64,000 nt of DNA from Sulfurifustis variabilis. Its GTDB lineage: Bacteria; Pseudomonadota; Gammaproteobacteria; Acidiferrobacterales; Sulfurifustaceae. The translations under genes were made by a program, and so were the position numbers. The notes below the pieces were generated by a model. The model was not told the DNA's origin. It worked only from the letters and a program-made list of their open reading frames with translations, and ran no database searches. Shown here piece after piece: positions 8,356 through 16,480 of this stretch (position 1 is the first letter of the stretch; each line of letters opens with the position of its first letter). Location of the stretch: positions 2,914,001 through 2,978,000 of the forward strand of contig NZ_AP014936.1 of the NCBI RefSeq assembly GCF_002355415.1. Reading direction: 5' to 3'.

Positions 8356-9090
8356 TCAGTGGTGCAGGATCTTCGACAGGAACTGCTGCGCCCGCTCCGA
8401 CCGCGGGCTGCCGAAGAACTCCTCCTTGCTCGCGTCCTCCACGATCTGCCCCTTGTCCATGAAGACCACGCGGTGCGCGACCCGGCGGGCGAAACCCATC
8501 TCGTGGGTGACGACCATCATAGTCATGCCTTCGGTCGCGAGCTCGACCATGACGTCGAGGACTTCGTTGATCATCTCCGGATCGAGCGCCGAGGTCGGCT
8601 CGTCGAAGAGCATGCAGATCGGGTCCATGGCGAGGGCGCGGGCGATGGCGACGCGCTGCTGCTGCCCGCCGGAAAGCCGGCCGGGGTACTTGTCCGCCTG
8701 GTCGCGCAGGCCGACGCGGTCGAGCAGGCGCAGCGCCCGTTCGCGCGCCTCGTCCCTGCCGCGCTTCAGCACCTGCGTCTGACCGATGGCGAGGTTGTCG
8801 ATCACGCGCATGTGGGGGAAGAGCTCGAAGTGCTGGAACACCATGCCGACCCGGGCGCGCAGCTTCGGGAGATTGGTCCTGCGATCGCCGACCGGAATGC
8901 CGTCGACCGTCACCTCGCCCTGCTGAAACGGCTCGAGGCCGTTGACGCACTTTATCAGCGTCGACTTGCCCGAGCCGGAAGGGCCGCAGACGACGATGAC
9001 CTCGCCCTTGTCGACGTGCGTCGTGCAGTCGTCGAGCACCTTGAACGTGCCGTACCACTTGCTGACGTGCCGGATGTCGATCATGGGCAC
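8356..9090 (-). CDS. gltL: Glutamate/aspartate ABC transporter ATP-binding protein
   Basis: A 244-residue polar-amino-acid ABC ATPase. Walker A is GPSGSGKS, the Q-loop is VFQHFELFPHM, the signature is LSGGQQQRVAIARAL, Walker B is CMLFDEPTSALD, and the switch is VVTHE. It powers uptake through GltJ/GltK on the inner face of the membrane. It is the last gene of gltI-J-K-L, separated from gltK by a 200-base repeat-containing gap. The order and all four components match E. coli GltIJKL. Confidence 0.92.
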   Translation of the reverse strand: MPMIDIRHVSKWYGTFKVLDDCTTHVDKGEVIVVCGPSGSGKSTLIKCVNGLEPFQQGEVTVDGIPVGDRRTNLPKLRARVGMVFQHFELFPHMRVIDNLAIGQTQVLKRGRDEARERALRLLDRVGLRDQADKYPGRLSGGQQQRVAIARALAMDPICMLFDEPTSALDPEMINEVLDVMVELATEGMTMMVVTHEMGFARRVAHRVVFMDKGQIVEDASKEEFFGSPRSERAQQFLSKILHH

Positions 9091-9096
9091 CGGTTG

Positions 9097-9236
9097 TGAC
9101 CCTCACCCCATCCCTCTCCCGCACGCGGGAGAGGGTGAGTCGGTGGAAATCTGCTCGAACTAGTCGCCCTCACCCATCCGTCTCCCGACTCTCTATTTGC
9201 CCCTCTCCCCTCCGGAAGAGCGTCAGGGTGAGGCGG
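9097..9236. repeat. Dispersed palindromic repeat, family B (two units)
   Basis: CCTCACCCCATCCCTCTCCC faces CGGGAGAGGGTGAG across a short loop, then a connector containing CTGCTCGAACTAGTCGCC leads to a second, decayed unit (CCCTCACCCATCCGTCTCCC to 9236). The same connector occurs in the array at 39.1-39.35 kb. It lies inside the glt operon between gltK and gltL, where a hairpin could affect mRNA processing. Confidence 0.8.
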
Positions 9237-9291
9237 AGTTTTCGAGAGGGAGGTCGTGTCAATCTACTCGAACGTGCAGGCGAAGTCCGGT

Positions 9292-9954
9292 TCATTTGAT
9301 CGCGATGTTGCGCTGCAGGCGCCGCACGAGCAACGAGAGCGCCAGGCTGATGACGAGATAGACGATCGCGACGAACACATACATCTCGACCGGACGTCCG
9401 TAGTTGCGGCCGACGATCTCGGAGGCCTTGAGCAGGTCCTTGGCGCCGATCGCGTACACGAGCGAGGTGTCCTGGAACAGGATGATCGTCTGCGTGAGCA
9501 ACACGGGCGCCATGTTGCGCACGGCCTGGGGCAGGACGACGTGGTGCATCGTCGGCCAGTAACCCATGCCCAGCGCATACCCCGCCGCGACCTGGCCCTT
9601 CGGGATGCTCTGGATGCCGGCGCGCATGATCTCGCTGTAGTAGGCCGCCTCGAACGCGGTGAACGTGATGATCGCGGAGTTTTCCGCGCCGATCGGGTGG
9701 CCGATGACGATCGGGATCACCAGGAAGAACCACAGGATCACGAGCACCAGCGGCACGGAGCGCATCAGGTTCACGTACCAGGCCGCGGCGGACGCGAGGG
9801 GCGCGATGCCCGAGAGCCGCGCCATCGCGAGCAGCGTGCCGAACACGATCCCGCCGGTCATCGCGATGACCGTCAGCCGCACGGTGAACTGGAGACCCTC
9901 CCACAGGAACGGGAGGCTCGCGGGGATGACGGAGAAGTCGAATCCGGCGAGCAT
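9292..9954 (-). CDS. gltK: Glutamate/aspartate ABC transporter permease (GltK)
   Basis: A 220-residue inner-membrane permease of the HisM/GltK type. Several hydrophobic segments are visible, for example around LWEGLQFTVRLTVIA and LVLVILWFFLVIP. The EAA-type coupling loop reads AGYALGMGYWPTMHHVVLPQA and contacts GltL. It follows gltJ by 6 bases and pairs with it as the heterodimeric pore for acidic amino acids. Subunit names J and K follow gene order and could be exchanged. Confidence 0.88.
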   Translation of the reverse strand: MLAGFDFSVIPASLPFLWEGLQFTVRLTVIAMTGGIVFGTLLAMARLSGIAPLASAAAWYVNLMRSVPLVLVILWFFLVIPIVIGHPIGAENSAIITFTAFEAAYYSEIMRAGIQSIPKGQVAAGYALGMGYWPTMHHVVLPQAVRNMAPVLLTQTIILFQDTSLVYAIGAKDLLKASEIVGRNYGRPVEMYVFVAIVYLVISLALSLLVRRLQRNIAIK

Positions 9955-9960
9955 TGGCGC

Positions 9961-10698
9961 TCAGCCCGCCTGGGTGATGTAGCCGGGGACGCGCGAGCGC
10001 CGCTCGATCAGCGCCATCACGCGGTTGGCGATGAAGGCGCAGAGGAAGTAGAGCACCGTCACCGCCAGGTAGGTCTCGATCCCCTGCTCCGAGTCCTCCT
10101 GCATCTGTCGCGCGGTGAACGTGAGCTCCATGAGGCCGATGGCGAAGGCCACGGAGGAGTTCTTGAAGACGTTCATGAGCTCGGAGGTGAGCGGCGGCAG
10201 GATGATCCGGTACGCCATCGGCAGCAGCACGTGGCGGTAGGTTTGCGGCAGCGTGAGGCCGAGCGCGAGCCCGGCCGTGCGCTGGCCGCCCGCGAGGCTC
10301 TCGATGCCGGCGCGCACCTGCTCGGCGATGCGCGCGGAGGTGAAGAGCCCGAGTGCGACCGCGGCGGTGACGAACTCCTTGGCCGGCATGTCGCGCTTCA
10401 CCCAGAGCGACAGGTTCTCGGGCAGCAGCTCCGGGACGACGAAGAACCAGAGCAGCATCTGCACGAGCAGCGGGATGTTGCGGAAGAGCTCCACCCAGGC
10501 GGCGCCGGGCCAGCGCAGCCACCGGTGCGGCGTCGTGCGCGCGATGCCGACCAGCGATCCGAGCACGAGCGCGATCAGCCACGCGACCAGCGACACCGAG
10601 ACGGTCCAGCCGAGCGCGGCGATCAGCCAGTCGAGGTAGGTCTCCTCGCCCGCCTTGACCTGCTCGAAGAAGATGCCCCAGTGCCAGTTGTAGTCCAC
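9961..10698 (-). CDS. gltJ: Glutamate/aspartate ABC transporter permease (GltJ)
   Basis: A 245-residue HisM/GltJ-type permease. The start MDYNWHWGIFFEQV is typical of GltJ. Membrane helices are evident, and the coupling loop is AGLALGLTLPQTYRHVLLPMA. The helix containing IPLLVQMLLWFFVVPELLP is characteristic. It lies between gltI, from which it is separated by a palindromic repeat, and gltK. Confidence 0.88.
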   Translation of the reverse strand: MDYNWHWGIFFEQVKAGEETYLDWLIAALGWTVSVSLVAWLIALVLGSLVGIARTTPHRWLRWPGAAWVELFRNIPLLVQMLLWFFVVPELLPENLSLWVKRDMPAKEFVTAAVALGLFTSARIAEQVRAGIESLAGGQRTAGLALGLTLPQTYRHVLLPMAYRIILPPLTSELMNVFKNSSVAFAIGLMELTFTARQMQEDSEQGIETYLAVTVLYFLCAFIANRVMALIERRSRVPGYITQAG

Positions 10699-10714
10699 AG
10701 CGAGGGAAGGCTCG

Positions 10715-10805
10715 AATCTTGAATGTTGAATTTTGAATGTTTAATTGAAGAGCGCGCTGCGCGCGCATCATTAATTCAACATTAAGCATTAAGCATTCAA
10801 CATTC
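10715..10805. repeat. Dispersed palindromic repeat, family C
   Basis: AT-rich arms rich in TTGAAT/ATTCAA words flank a GC core of GCGCGCTGCGCGCGC, giving an overall inverted repeat of about 90 bases. The element fills the gltI-gltJ gap up to the gltI stop codon. A second copy lies at 20.89-20.98 kb. The AT-rich arms contrast strongly with the GC-rich surroundings. Confidence 0.75.
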
Positions 10806-11705
10806 TTATCTTTTGTTATACGCCTCCGCCGGGGCGTCGTTGGGGTCCTTGATCAGCTCCTTGAGCTGGTCGCTCATCGGGAAGTTCATGTTCACGTCGC
10901 GCGGCGGGATCGGCGACATGAACCACTTCGCGTACAGCTTCTCGAGCTCGCCGCTCTTCATCATGCCCTTGATGGTGTCGTCGGCGATCCGCTTGAACTT
11001 CGGGTCGTCCTTGCGGAGCATGATCCCGATCGGCTCGACGTTGAGCACCTCCCCGACGATGGCGTACCGGTCCGGCGTCTTCGAGGTCGCGATGAGGCCG
11101 GCGAGCAGGTTGTCGTCCATGACGAAGGCGACCGCCCGGTCGCTCTCGAGCATCAGGAAGGAGTCGGCGTGATCGCGGCCGTACACCTCCCTGAAGTTCA
11201 CGCCCTTGCCCTTCTCGTGCGCGCGCATGAGCTGCACGCTCGTGGTGCCGGTCGTGGTCGCCACCGGCTTGCCGCCGAGCTGCGAGAGGCTGGTGATTCC
11301 CGAATCCTTCTTGACCGCCATGCGCACGTTGGTCACGAACGTGGTGACGGCGAAATCGACCTGCCGTCCGCGCGCCTCATTGTTCGTGGTCGAGCCGCAC
11401 TCGATGTCGACGGTGCCGTTCGTGACGAGCGGAATGCGGTTCTGCGAGGTCACGGGCTGGTACTGCACCCGCACGGCCGGAAGCTTGAGCTCCTTCTTCA
11501 CGGCGTCGACGATCCGGTGGCAGATATCGATGTGGTACCCCACCGGCTGCTGCCCGGCGTCGAGGTAGGAAAGGGGGATCGAGGACTCGCGGATGCCCAT
11601 GACCAGGGTGCCGCTTTCCTTGACCTTTTTCAGGGTGTCGGCCGCCGCGAGGGCCGGGAGCAGCAGGCCCCCGGCGGACAGCAGGGCGATAACGAAGCGT
11701 CGCAT
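10806..11705 (-). CDS. gltI: Glutamate/aspartate ABC transporter periplasmic binding protein
   Basis: A 299-residue family 3 solute-binding protein. Residues 1-21 (MRRFVIALLSAGGLLLPALA) form a signal peptide. The mature N-terminus TLKKVKESGTLVMGIRESSIPLSY is characteristic of GltI, and the ligand-site segments VDIECGSTTNN and KPVATTTGTTS are present. The start was chosen for AAGGAGG seven bases upstream; the frame stays open far beyond it only because of high GC. It captures glutamate or aspartate in the periplasm for GltJKL. The 204-base gap to the divergent kinase gene should hold the operon promoter. Confidence 0.9.
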   Translation of the reverse strand: MRRFVIALLSAGGLLLPALAAADTLKKVKESGTLVMGIRESSIPLSYLDAGQQPVGYHIDICHRIVDAVKKELKLPAVRVQYQPVTSQNRIPLVTNGTVDIECGSTTNNEARGRQVDFAVTTFVTNVRMAVKKDSGITSLSQLGGKPVATTTGTTSVQLMRAHEKGKGVNFREVYGRDHADSFLMLESDRAVAFVMDDNLLAGLIATSKTPDRYAIVGEVLNVEPIGIMLRKDDPKFKRIADDTIKGMMKSGELEKLYAKWFMSPIPPRDVNMNFPMSDQLKELIKDPNDAPAEAYNKR

Positions 11706-11909
11706 GCGTTCCTCCTTCGAGTTGCGGTGGGTCCCACCTTCTTCGTGATGAAGGGACCGTCGAAGCCCCCGTGCCATGATCGGCTCGAACGGGCCCGCGC
11801 TGCAACCGGTCGCGCCCGGGCCGGACTGGCGCGGCGGCCACCATGCGACGATACTCGTCGGAGGTGCGCTCTCGCGCTCCCCTCGCCGCCCGACACGAGA
11901 CTGACATCG

Positions 11910-13925
11910 ATGCAGCAGACCCCGCAGCGGGCGGCCCCCACCCTGCCGTACACGCGGCTGCGCCTCCTTCTCGCTGTCGCGCTGGTGATCGTCGTCGCGG
12001 TCGGCCTGTGGTCGTACCGGAGCATCCACCGCTCGGTCCTGGAGCTGCGCGCCTACAGCCTCGAGGCCCTGCTCGGCACGCAGATCGAGGCGCTCGACGC
12101 CTGGGTCGGCGAGCTCAAGCAGGACGTGGCGCAGTGGGCGGCCGATCCGCAGGTGCGGCGTCATGCCGAAGCGCTGACGGCGCTCGGCGCGCGGGACGCC
12201 GGGGACGAGCGCCTGCTCCGCTCGCCCGCGCGGCGCGCCCTGCTCGCGGCCCTGCAGCTCGACGACGAACACCGCGTCGGCGCGCACCTCATCGATTCGA
12301 ACGGGACCATCCTCGCCTCGCGCTTCGAGCGCTACACCGGGCGGCGGCTCGCGCCCGAGGTGCTCGAGCGCATCCGGCCGGTCTTCCTGAATCGCAGGGT
12401 GTTCATCCACCCGTATCGCGAGGGGGACCGCGTGCTCGAGCTGGAAGTCCCGGCGACCGACGATCCGCTCTTCTGGGTCGAGGCGCCGGTCAAGGATCGC
12501 CGCGGCCGCATCGTCGCCGCGCTCGGAATCGGATACCGGGCGGACCGCCAGTTCGCGCGGATCTTCCAGGCCGGGCGTCCCGGGCGCACCGGCGCGGCGT
12601 TCGCGTTCGACGCGCAAGCGCGCCTGCTCCCTTCGAGCGACGTCAAACCCGCGTCGCCTGCCGCGCCCGTCCGGCTGCGCGATCCGGGCGCGGGGTTCGC
12701 CGACCCGCCGACGCTCACCGCCCTGGCGTCCGCCGCGGTGAGCAGCCGGCGCGCCGGCGCCGACCTGCAGGCGGGCACGCTCCTCGATCCCTACCGCAAC
12801 CATGCGGGCGAGCGCGTGATCGGCGCGTGGCGGTGGCTGCCCGAGTACGACATGGGGATCGCCGTCGAGATGAACGAGGAAGAGGCCTACGCGCCGCTGC
12901 GCTATCTCGACATCGGCCTCGCTGCCGTTCTCGTCATCGTGTTCGCCGTCCTGGGCGGCCTGTTCCTGCCGCGCGACGCGCTGATGCGGCTGCTGCGCGG
13001 CGCGCCCCAGGTCGGGCCGTACCGCCTGCTCGACAAGATCGGCGAGGGCGCGATCAGCGACGTCTACCTCGCGCGCCACAAGCTCCTGAAGCGTCCGGCG
13101 GCCGTGAAGCTCCTGAAGTCGATCGCGACGACCGACGAGTCGATCGCGCGCTTCCGTCGCGAGGCGGAGCTCGCCAGCCGGCTGTCGCACCCCAACACGG
13201 TCGCGGTTTACGACTACGGGCTCGCGGGCGGCGGCCTCTTCTATTACGCCATGGAATATCTCGAGGGCGTGTCGTTCGCGGACCTCGTCGAGCGCTACGG
13301 GCCGGTACCGGCCGCCCGGGCCGCCTACCTCCTGCGCCAGGTGTGCGCGTCGCTCGGCGAGGCGCACGCGAAGCACATCGTGCACCGCGACATCAAGCCG
13401 CAGAACATCATGGTGTGCGAGGCGAGCGGCCGGCGCGAGGTCGTGAAGGTCCTCGACTTCGGGCTCGTGAAGCGTCTCGACCACGCCGACACCCGCGACC
13501 TCACCGGGTCGCTGCACGTGCTCGGCACGCCGCTCTACATGGCGCCCGAGCGCATCCGCGACCCCGGCGTGCTCGACGTGCGCTCGGATATCTACTCGGT
13601 CGGCGCCGTGGCGTTCTGGCTGCTCACCGGGCGGCGGCTGTTCGAGACCGAGACCGAGCACGACCTGTCCTACCACGTCCTGCACGTCACGCCCCCGCGC
13701 GCGTCGGCGCTCGCCGCCCATCCCGTGCCGCCGGCGTTCGACGAGCTCATCGCGCGCTGCCTCGCCAAGAGCCCGGACGACCGTCCGGCGAACGCGGAGG
13801 CCGTCACGGCCGTGCTCGACGAGGTGCTCGCGGCCGCGCCCTGGACCGAGGCCGACATCGCGGCGTGGTGGAACCGCCACTGGGTGCCGAAGGACGATCC
13901 CGCCCGCCGGATCGTCCCGGAGTGA
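11910..13925 (+). CDS. Membrane serine/threonine protein kinase with extracytoplasmic Cache-like sensor
   Basis: A 671-residue bitopic kinase. A first membrane helix lies at about 17-38. An outer sensor region of roughly 290 residues follows, with Cache-like strands (HLIDSNGTILAS and FWVEAPVKDRRGRIVAALG). A second membrane helix lies near 333-357. The cytoplasmic Hanks-type kinase spans about 368-635. Visible kinase motifs are IGEGAISDVYLA, AVKLLK, HRDIKPQN, LDFG and YMAPER, so it should be active. The topology resembles Cache-containing receptors, and a small ligand outside the cell is expected to control phosphorylation. It is divergent from gltI and no obvious substrate gene is adjacent. 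The start was chosen at the last ATG before the hydrophobic helix. Confidence 0.85.
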   Translation: MQQTPQRAAPTLPYTRLRLLLAVALVIVVAVGLWSYRSIHRSVLELRAYSLEALLGTQIEALDAWVGELKQDVAQWAADPQVRRHAEALTALGARDAGDERLLRSPARRALLAALQLDDEHRVGAHLIDSNGTILASRFERYTGRRLAPEVLERIRPVFLNRRVFIHPYREGDRVLELEVPATDDPLFWVEAPVKDRRGRIVAALGIGYRADRQFARIFQAGRPGRTGAAFAFDAQARLLPSSDVKPASPAAPVRLRDPGAGFADPPTLTALASAAVSSRRAGADLQAGTLLDPYRNHAGERVIGAWRWLPEYDMGIAVEMNEEEAYAPLRYLDIGLAAVLVIVFAVLGGLFLPRDALMRLLRGAPQVGPYRLLDKIGEGAISDVYLARHKLLKRPAAVKLLKSIATTDESIARFRREAELASRLSHPNTVAVYDYGLAGGGLFYYAMEYLEGVSFADLVERYGPVPAARAAYLLRQVCASLGEAHAKHIVHRDIKPQNIMVCEASGRREVVKVLDFGLVKRLDHADTRDLTGSLHVLGTPLYMAPERIRDPGVLDVRSDIYSVGAVAFWLLTGRRLFETETEHDLSYHVLHVTPPRASALAAHPVPPAFDELIARCLAKSPDDRPANAEAVTAVLDEVLAAAPWTEADIAAWWNRHWVPKDDPARRIVPE

Positions 13926-14026
13926 GAGCCGGGCCCGGGAAACGATCCCGCGCTTATCATTTATACTGCTGCCCCCCGGCGTCCCGGCGCCCCGACCGTT
14001 CAAGCTCCAATATCAGGTTGCGACTC

Positions 14027-14437
14027 ATGCGAAGCAAAGCGGCCGAAGACTGGCTCGCCGAATCGGCGCGCACCGCGAACATCAGGGACTACGCGGCGCA
14101 CATGGATCTCATCTCCCGCAACGTGCAGGTGCACGGCGTGCCGGGCTTCGACGTGCTCGGCTACGACGACTGGGCCAGGCAGTGCCGGCACGAGTTCGAG
14201 ACCGGCGTGCTGAAGGCCGTCCGCTACGACGGCTGCAAGGTCCGTGTCATGACGCCGGGACGCGTGATGTTCAAAACCGTCGAGACGGTCGAGGGCACCG
14301 ACGGCACCGTGAACGTGAACCCGATCGAGGTGCTGCTCGAGAAGGAAAGCGACGGCAAGTGGCGCGTGGTTCAGGAGCGCATCATCACGTCCGAGGAGTA
14401 CGACTTCGAGCCGCGAAGCGGCGCGTACGCGCCTTGA
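14027..14437 (+). CDS. NTF2-like (SnoaL-type) small protein
   Basis: A 136-residue protein with an NTF2-like alpha+beta pattern: an N-terminal helix region (WLAESARTANIRDYAAHMDL), a middle FDVLGYDDWARQC helix, then curved strands ending GKWRVVQERI. Such cone-shaped folds serve as enzymes or ligand-binding proteins, and no catalytic residue can be assigned. There is no signal peptide. It lies 101 bases after the kinase gene on the same strand, so it may share a transcript with it or start its own. Function unknown. Confidence 0.7.
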   Translation: MRSKAAEDWLAESARTANIRDYAAHMDLISRNVQVHGVPGFDVLGYDDWARQCRHEFETGVLKAVRYDGCKVRVMTPGRVMFKTVETVEGTDGTVNVNPIEVLLEKESDGKWRVVQERIITSEEYDFEPRSGAYAP

Positions 14438-14545
14438 AATTGGAACGATTCTGCCCTACTCTTCGGCCCGACCTGATTAGTCGGGAATTCGCGCGAATGC
14501 GAGACGCGCGCGTTCTCAAGTAAATAGGATTCGAGGAAACAACAG

Positions 14546-14644
14546 ATGAAAAATCCGCTCGATTCGCTCTGGGGCACGATCATCTCGGGGTTGGTCATCA
14601 CCGTCATCCTCTATTTTTTCGCGGCCCGATTCCTGGTCGTCTGA
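14546..14644 (+). CDS. 32-residue single-span membrane protein upstream of the PuuD-like gene
   Basis: ATG with GAGGAAAC nine bases upstream opens a 32-codon frame. It reads MKNPLDSLWGTIISG and then a hydrophobic helix VITVILYFFAARFLVV to the stop at 14644. It is 27 bases ahead of the urate hydroxylase-like gene on the same strand, suggesting one transcript and perhaps one complex. Its length, strong ribosome-binding site and single helix resemble small accessory subunits of membrane oxidases. No homologue is asserted. Confidence 0.6.
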   Translation: MKNPLDSLWGTIISGLVITVILYFFAARFLVV

Positions 14645-14671
14645 AACGAATAAGCATAACGGGAGAGCATC

Positions 14672-15160
14672 ATGGAACTCGTTCTTGACCGCTGGCTTCA
14701 TGTCCTCGCCGGCATCACCTGGATCGGCCTTCTCTATTACTTCAACGCCGTGCAGGTTCCCGGCGTCGCCGCCGCCAAGGCGGACGGCACCGCGGCCGGC
14801 ATCACCAAGCACATCGCGCCGCGCGCGCTGCTGTGGTTCCGCTGGGCGGCCGTCGTGACCTGGCTTTCGGGCGCGTACTACCTCGAGGCGGCCGGCATCG
14901 GCATCGGCAACGCGTTCCTGCTCAAGGGCGGCGCCGCGCCGATCGGCCTCGGCGCCTGGCTCGGCACGATCATGCTCTTCAACGTCTGGGTGCTGATCTG
15001 GCCCAATCAGAAGAAGGTGCTCGGGCTGGTGCAGGCCGACGACGCGGCGAAGGCCAGGGCCGCACGCGTGGCCTTCCTCGCCTCGCGCACGAACACCATG
15101 CTGTCGCTCCCGATGCTCTTCTTCATGGTCGCGGGGCCGCACGGGGCGCACCTCTTCTAG
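14672..15160 (+). CDS. Urate hydroxylase PuuD-like membrane protein
   Basis: A 162-residue integral membrane protein resembling the N-terminal membrane domain of PuuD (Urate_ox_N type). It has about four helices: LHVLAGITWIGLLYYFNAVQVPG, a segment around WFRWAAVVTWLSGAYYL, LGAWLGTIMLFNVWVLIWPNQKKVLG, and the C-terminal MLSLPMLFFMVAGPHG. Conserved His and Trp residues could bind haem. Full PuuD proteins carry a C-terminal cytochrome c domain, which is missing here, so urate oxidation is doubtful and an unknown redox role is possible. GGGAG precedes the start. An intrinsic terminator follows. Confidence 0.7.
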   Translation: MELVLDRWLHVLAGITWIGLLYYFNAVQVPGVAAAKADGTAAGITKHIAPRALLWFRWAAVVTWLSGAYYLEAAGIGIGNAFLLKGGAAPIGLGAWLGTIMLFNVWVLIWPNQKKVLGLVQADDAAKARAARVAFLASRTNTMLSLPMLFFMVAGPHGAHLF

Positions 15161-15186
15161 GCCGAGTCTCGCTTACCGGCCCCGAC

Positions 15187-15213
15187 AAAAGCCCGGTTTT
15201 CCGGGCTTTTGTC
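15187..15213 (+). terminator. Rho-independent terminator
   Basis: AAAAGCCCGG, TTTT loop, CCGGGCTTTT then GTCTTT. This is a perfect 10-bp stem with U-rich tail, 27 bases after the PuuD-like stop codon. Confidence 0.85.
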
Positions 15214-15304
15214 TTTGGGAACCGGCTTGCACCCCCGGCCGGAAGCGCTAGAATGCGGCCCTTCCGGGATGGCGCCCTGCCCCGCAGGGCGCCTTAGTTT
15301 TTTT

Positions 15305-16480
15305 ATGACGCACCTCATGCAAACCTACGCGCGCCTGCCCGTGACCTTCGTGCGCGGCGAGGGCGCCTGGCTCTGGGACGCGGAGGGCAAGCGCTACCTC
15401 GACGCGCTCGCCGGCGTCGCCGTGACCAGTCTCGGGCACGCCCACCCCGCCGTAACGCAGGCCATCCGGGAGCAGGCCGGCGCGCTGCTGCACACCTCGA
15501 ACTGGTACGGCATCGACTGGCAGGAACGCCTGGGCGACGCGCTGTGCGCCGTGGCCGGCATGGACAGCGCCTTCTTCTCGAACTCGGGCGCGGAGGCGAA
15601 CGAGGCCGCGATCAAGCTCGCGCGCCTCTACGGCCACAAGCGCGCCGCGAAGAACCCGACGATCGTCGTCATGGAGGGCAGCTTTCACGGCCGCACTCTC
15701 GCGACCCTCTCGGCGAGCGGCAACCGTCGCATCCAGGCGGGCTTCGAGCCGCTGGTGACGGGCTTCAACCGCGTGCCCTACAACGACCTCGAGGCGGTGC
15801 GCCACGTCGGCGAGCACAACCCCGACGTCGTCGCCGTGCTGGTCGAACCGGTACTCGGCGAGGGCGGGGTCGTGGTGCCGGATCGCGGCTACCTCAAGGG
15901 CCTGCGCGCGCAGTGCGACGCCAGGGGCTGGCTCCTCATGCTCGACGAGATCCAGACGGGCATGTGCCGCACCGGACGGTGGTTCGCCTGCGAGCACGAG
16001 GGCATCCGGCCCGACGTCATGACCGTGGCGAAGGCGCTCGGGAACGGCGTGCCGATCGGCGCCTGCCTCGCGCGCGGCGACGCGGCCGCGCTGTTCCAGC
16101 CGGGCAACCACGGCTCGACCTACGGCGGCAATCCCCTCGCCTGCCGCACGGCGACCGCCGTGATCGAGGCGATGCGCGAGCAGCGCCTGGACGCGCGCGC
16201 CGCTACGCTCGGCGCGCGCATGCTCGCGGGATTCCGCGAGCGCCTCGAAGGCGCGAAGGGCGTGAGGCAGGTGCGCGGCCTCGGCCTGATGCTCGGCATC
16301 GAGCTCGACCGGCCGTGCCGGGAGATCCTGACCGCCGCGCTCGCGCGCGGCGTGCTCGTCAACGTCACGGCCGACAGCGTGGTGCGCCTGCTGCCGCCGC
16401 TCATCCTCACCGACGAGGAGGCCGACCGGATCGTCGCGACGGTCTCCGACGTCGTCCGGGAATTCCTGGGACCGCCGTGA
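15305..16480 (+). CDS. argD: Acetylornithine aminotransferase
   Basis: A 391-residue class III PLP aminotransferase of arginine synthesis, converting N-acetylglutamate semialdehyde to N-acetylornithine. The start MTHLMQTYARLPVTFVRGEG is typical of ArgD. PLP-site motifs include FFSNSGAEANEAAIKLAR, LMLDEIQTGMCRTG and the Schiff-base lysine in VAKALGNG. Length matches the family. Its stop overlaps the start of argF (GTGA), so the two enzymes are translationally coupled. It may also serve as succinyldiaminopimelate aminotransferase (DapC), as many ArgDs do. Confidence 0.92.
   Translation: MTHLMQTYARLPVTFVRGEGAWLWDAEGKRYLDALAGVAVTSLGHAHPAVTQAIREQAGALLHTSNWYGIDWQERLGDALCAVAGMDSAFFSNSGAEANEAAIKLARLYGHKRAAKNPTIVVMEGSFHGRTLATLSASGNRRIQAGFEPLVTGFNRVPYNDLEAVRHVGEHNPDVVAVLVEPVLGEGGVVVPDRGYLKGLRAQCDARGWLLMLDEIQTGMCRTGRWFACEHEGIRPDVMTVAKALGNGVPIGACLARGDAAALFQPGNHGSTYGGNPLACRTATAVIEAMREQRLDARAATLGARMLAGFRERLEGAKGVRQVRGLGLMLGIELDRPCREILTAALARGVLVNVTADSVVRLLPPLILTDEEADRIVATVSDVVREFLGPP

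Noticed and set aside
8266-9099. Plus-strand frame starting after AAGGAGGCG
   Set aside because: Despite a good ribosome-binding site, only about 25 codons lie outside the antisense of gltL and the peptide looks random. At most it is a remnant.
11706-14003. A minus-strand frame that would extend gltI to over 1000 residues
   Set aside because: The added part is antisense to the kinase gene and has no domain character; the signal peptide and Shine-Dalgarno sequence fix the start at 11705.
14467-14486. CCCGAC/GTCGGG hairpin after the NTF2-like gene
   Set aside because: Short stem and no U-run, so not called as a terminator.
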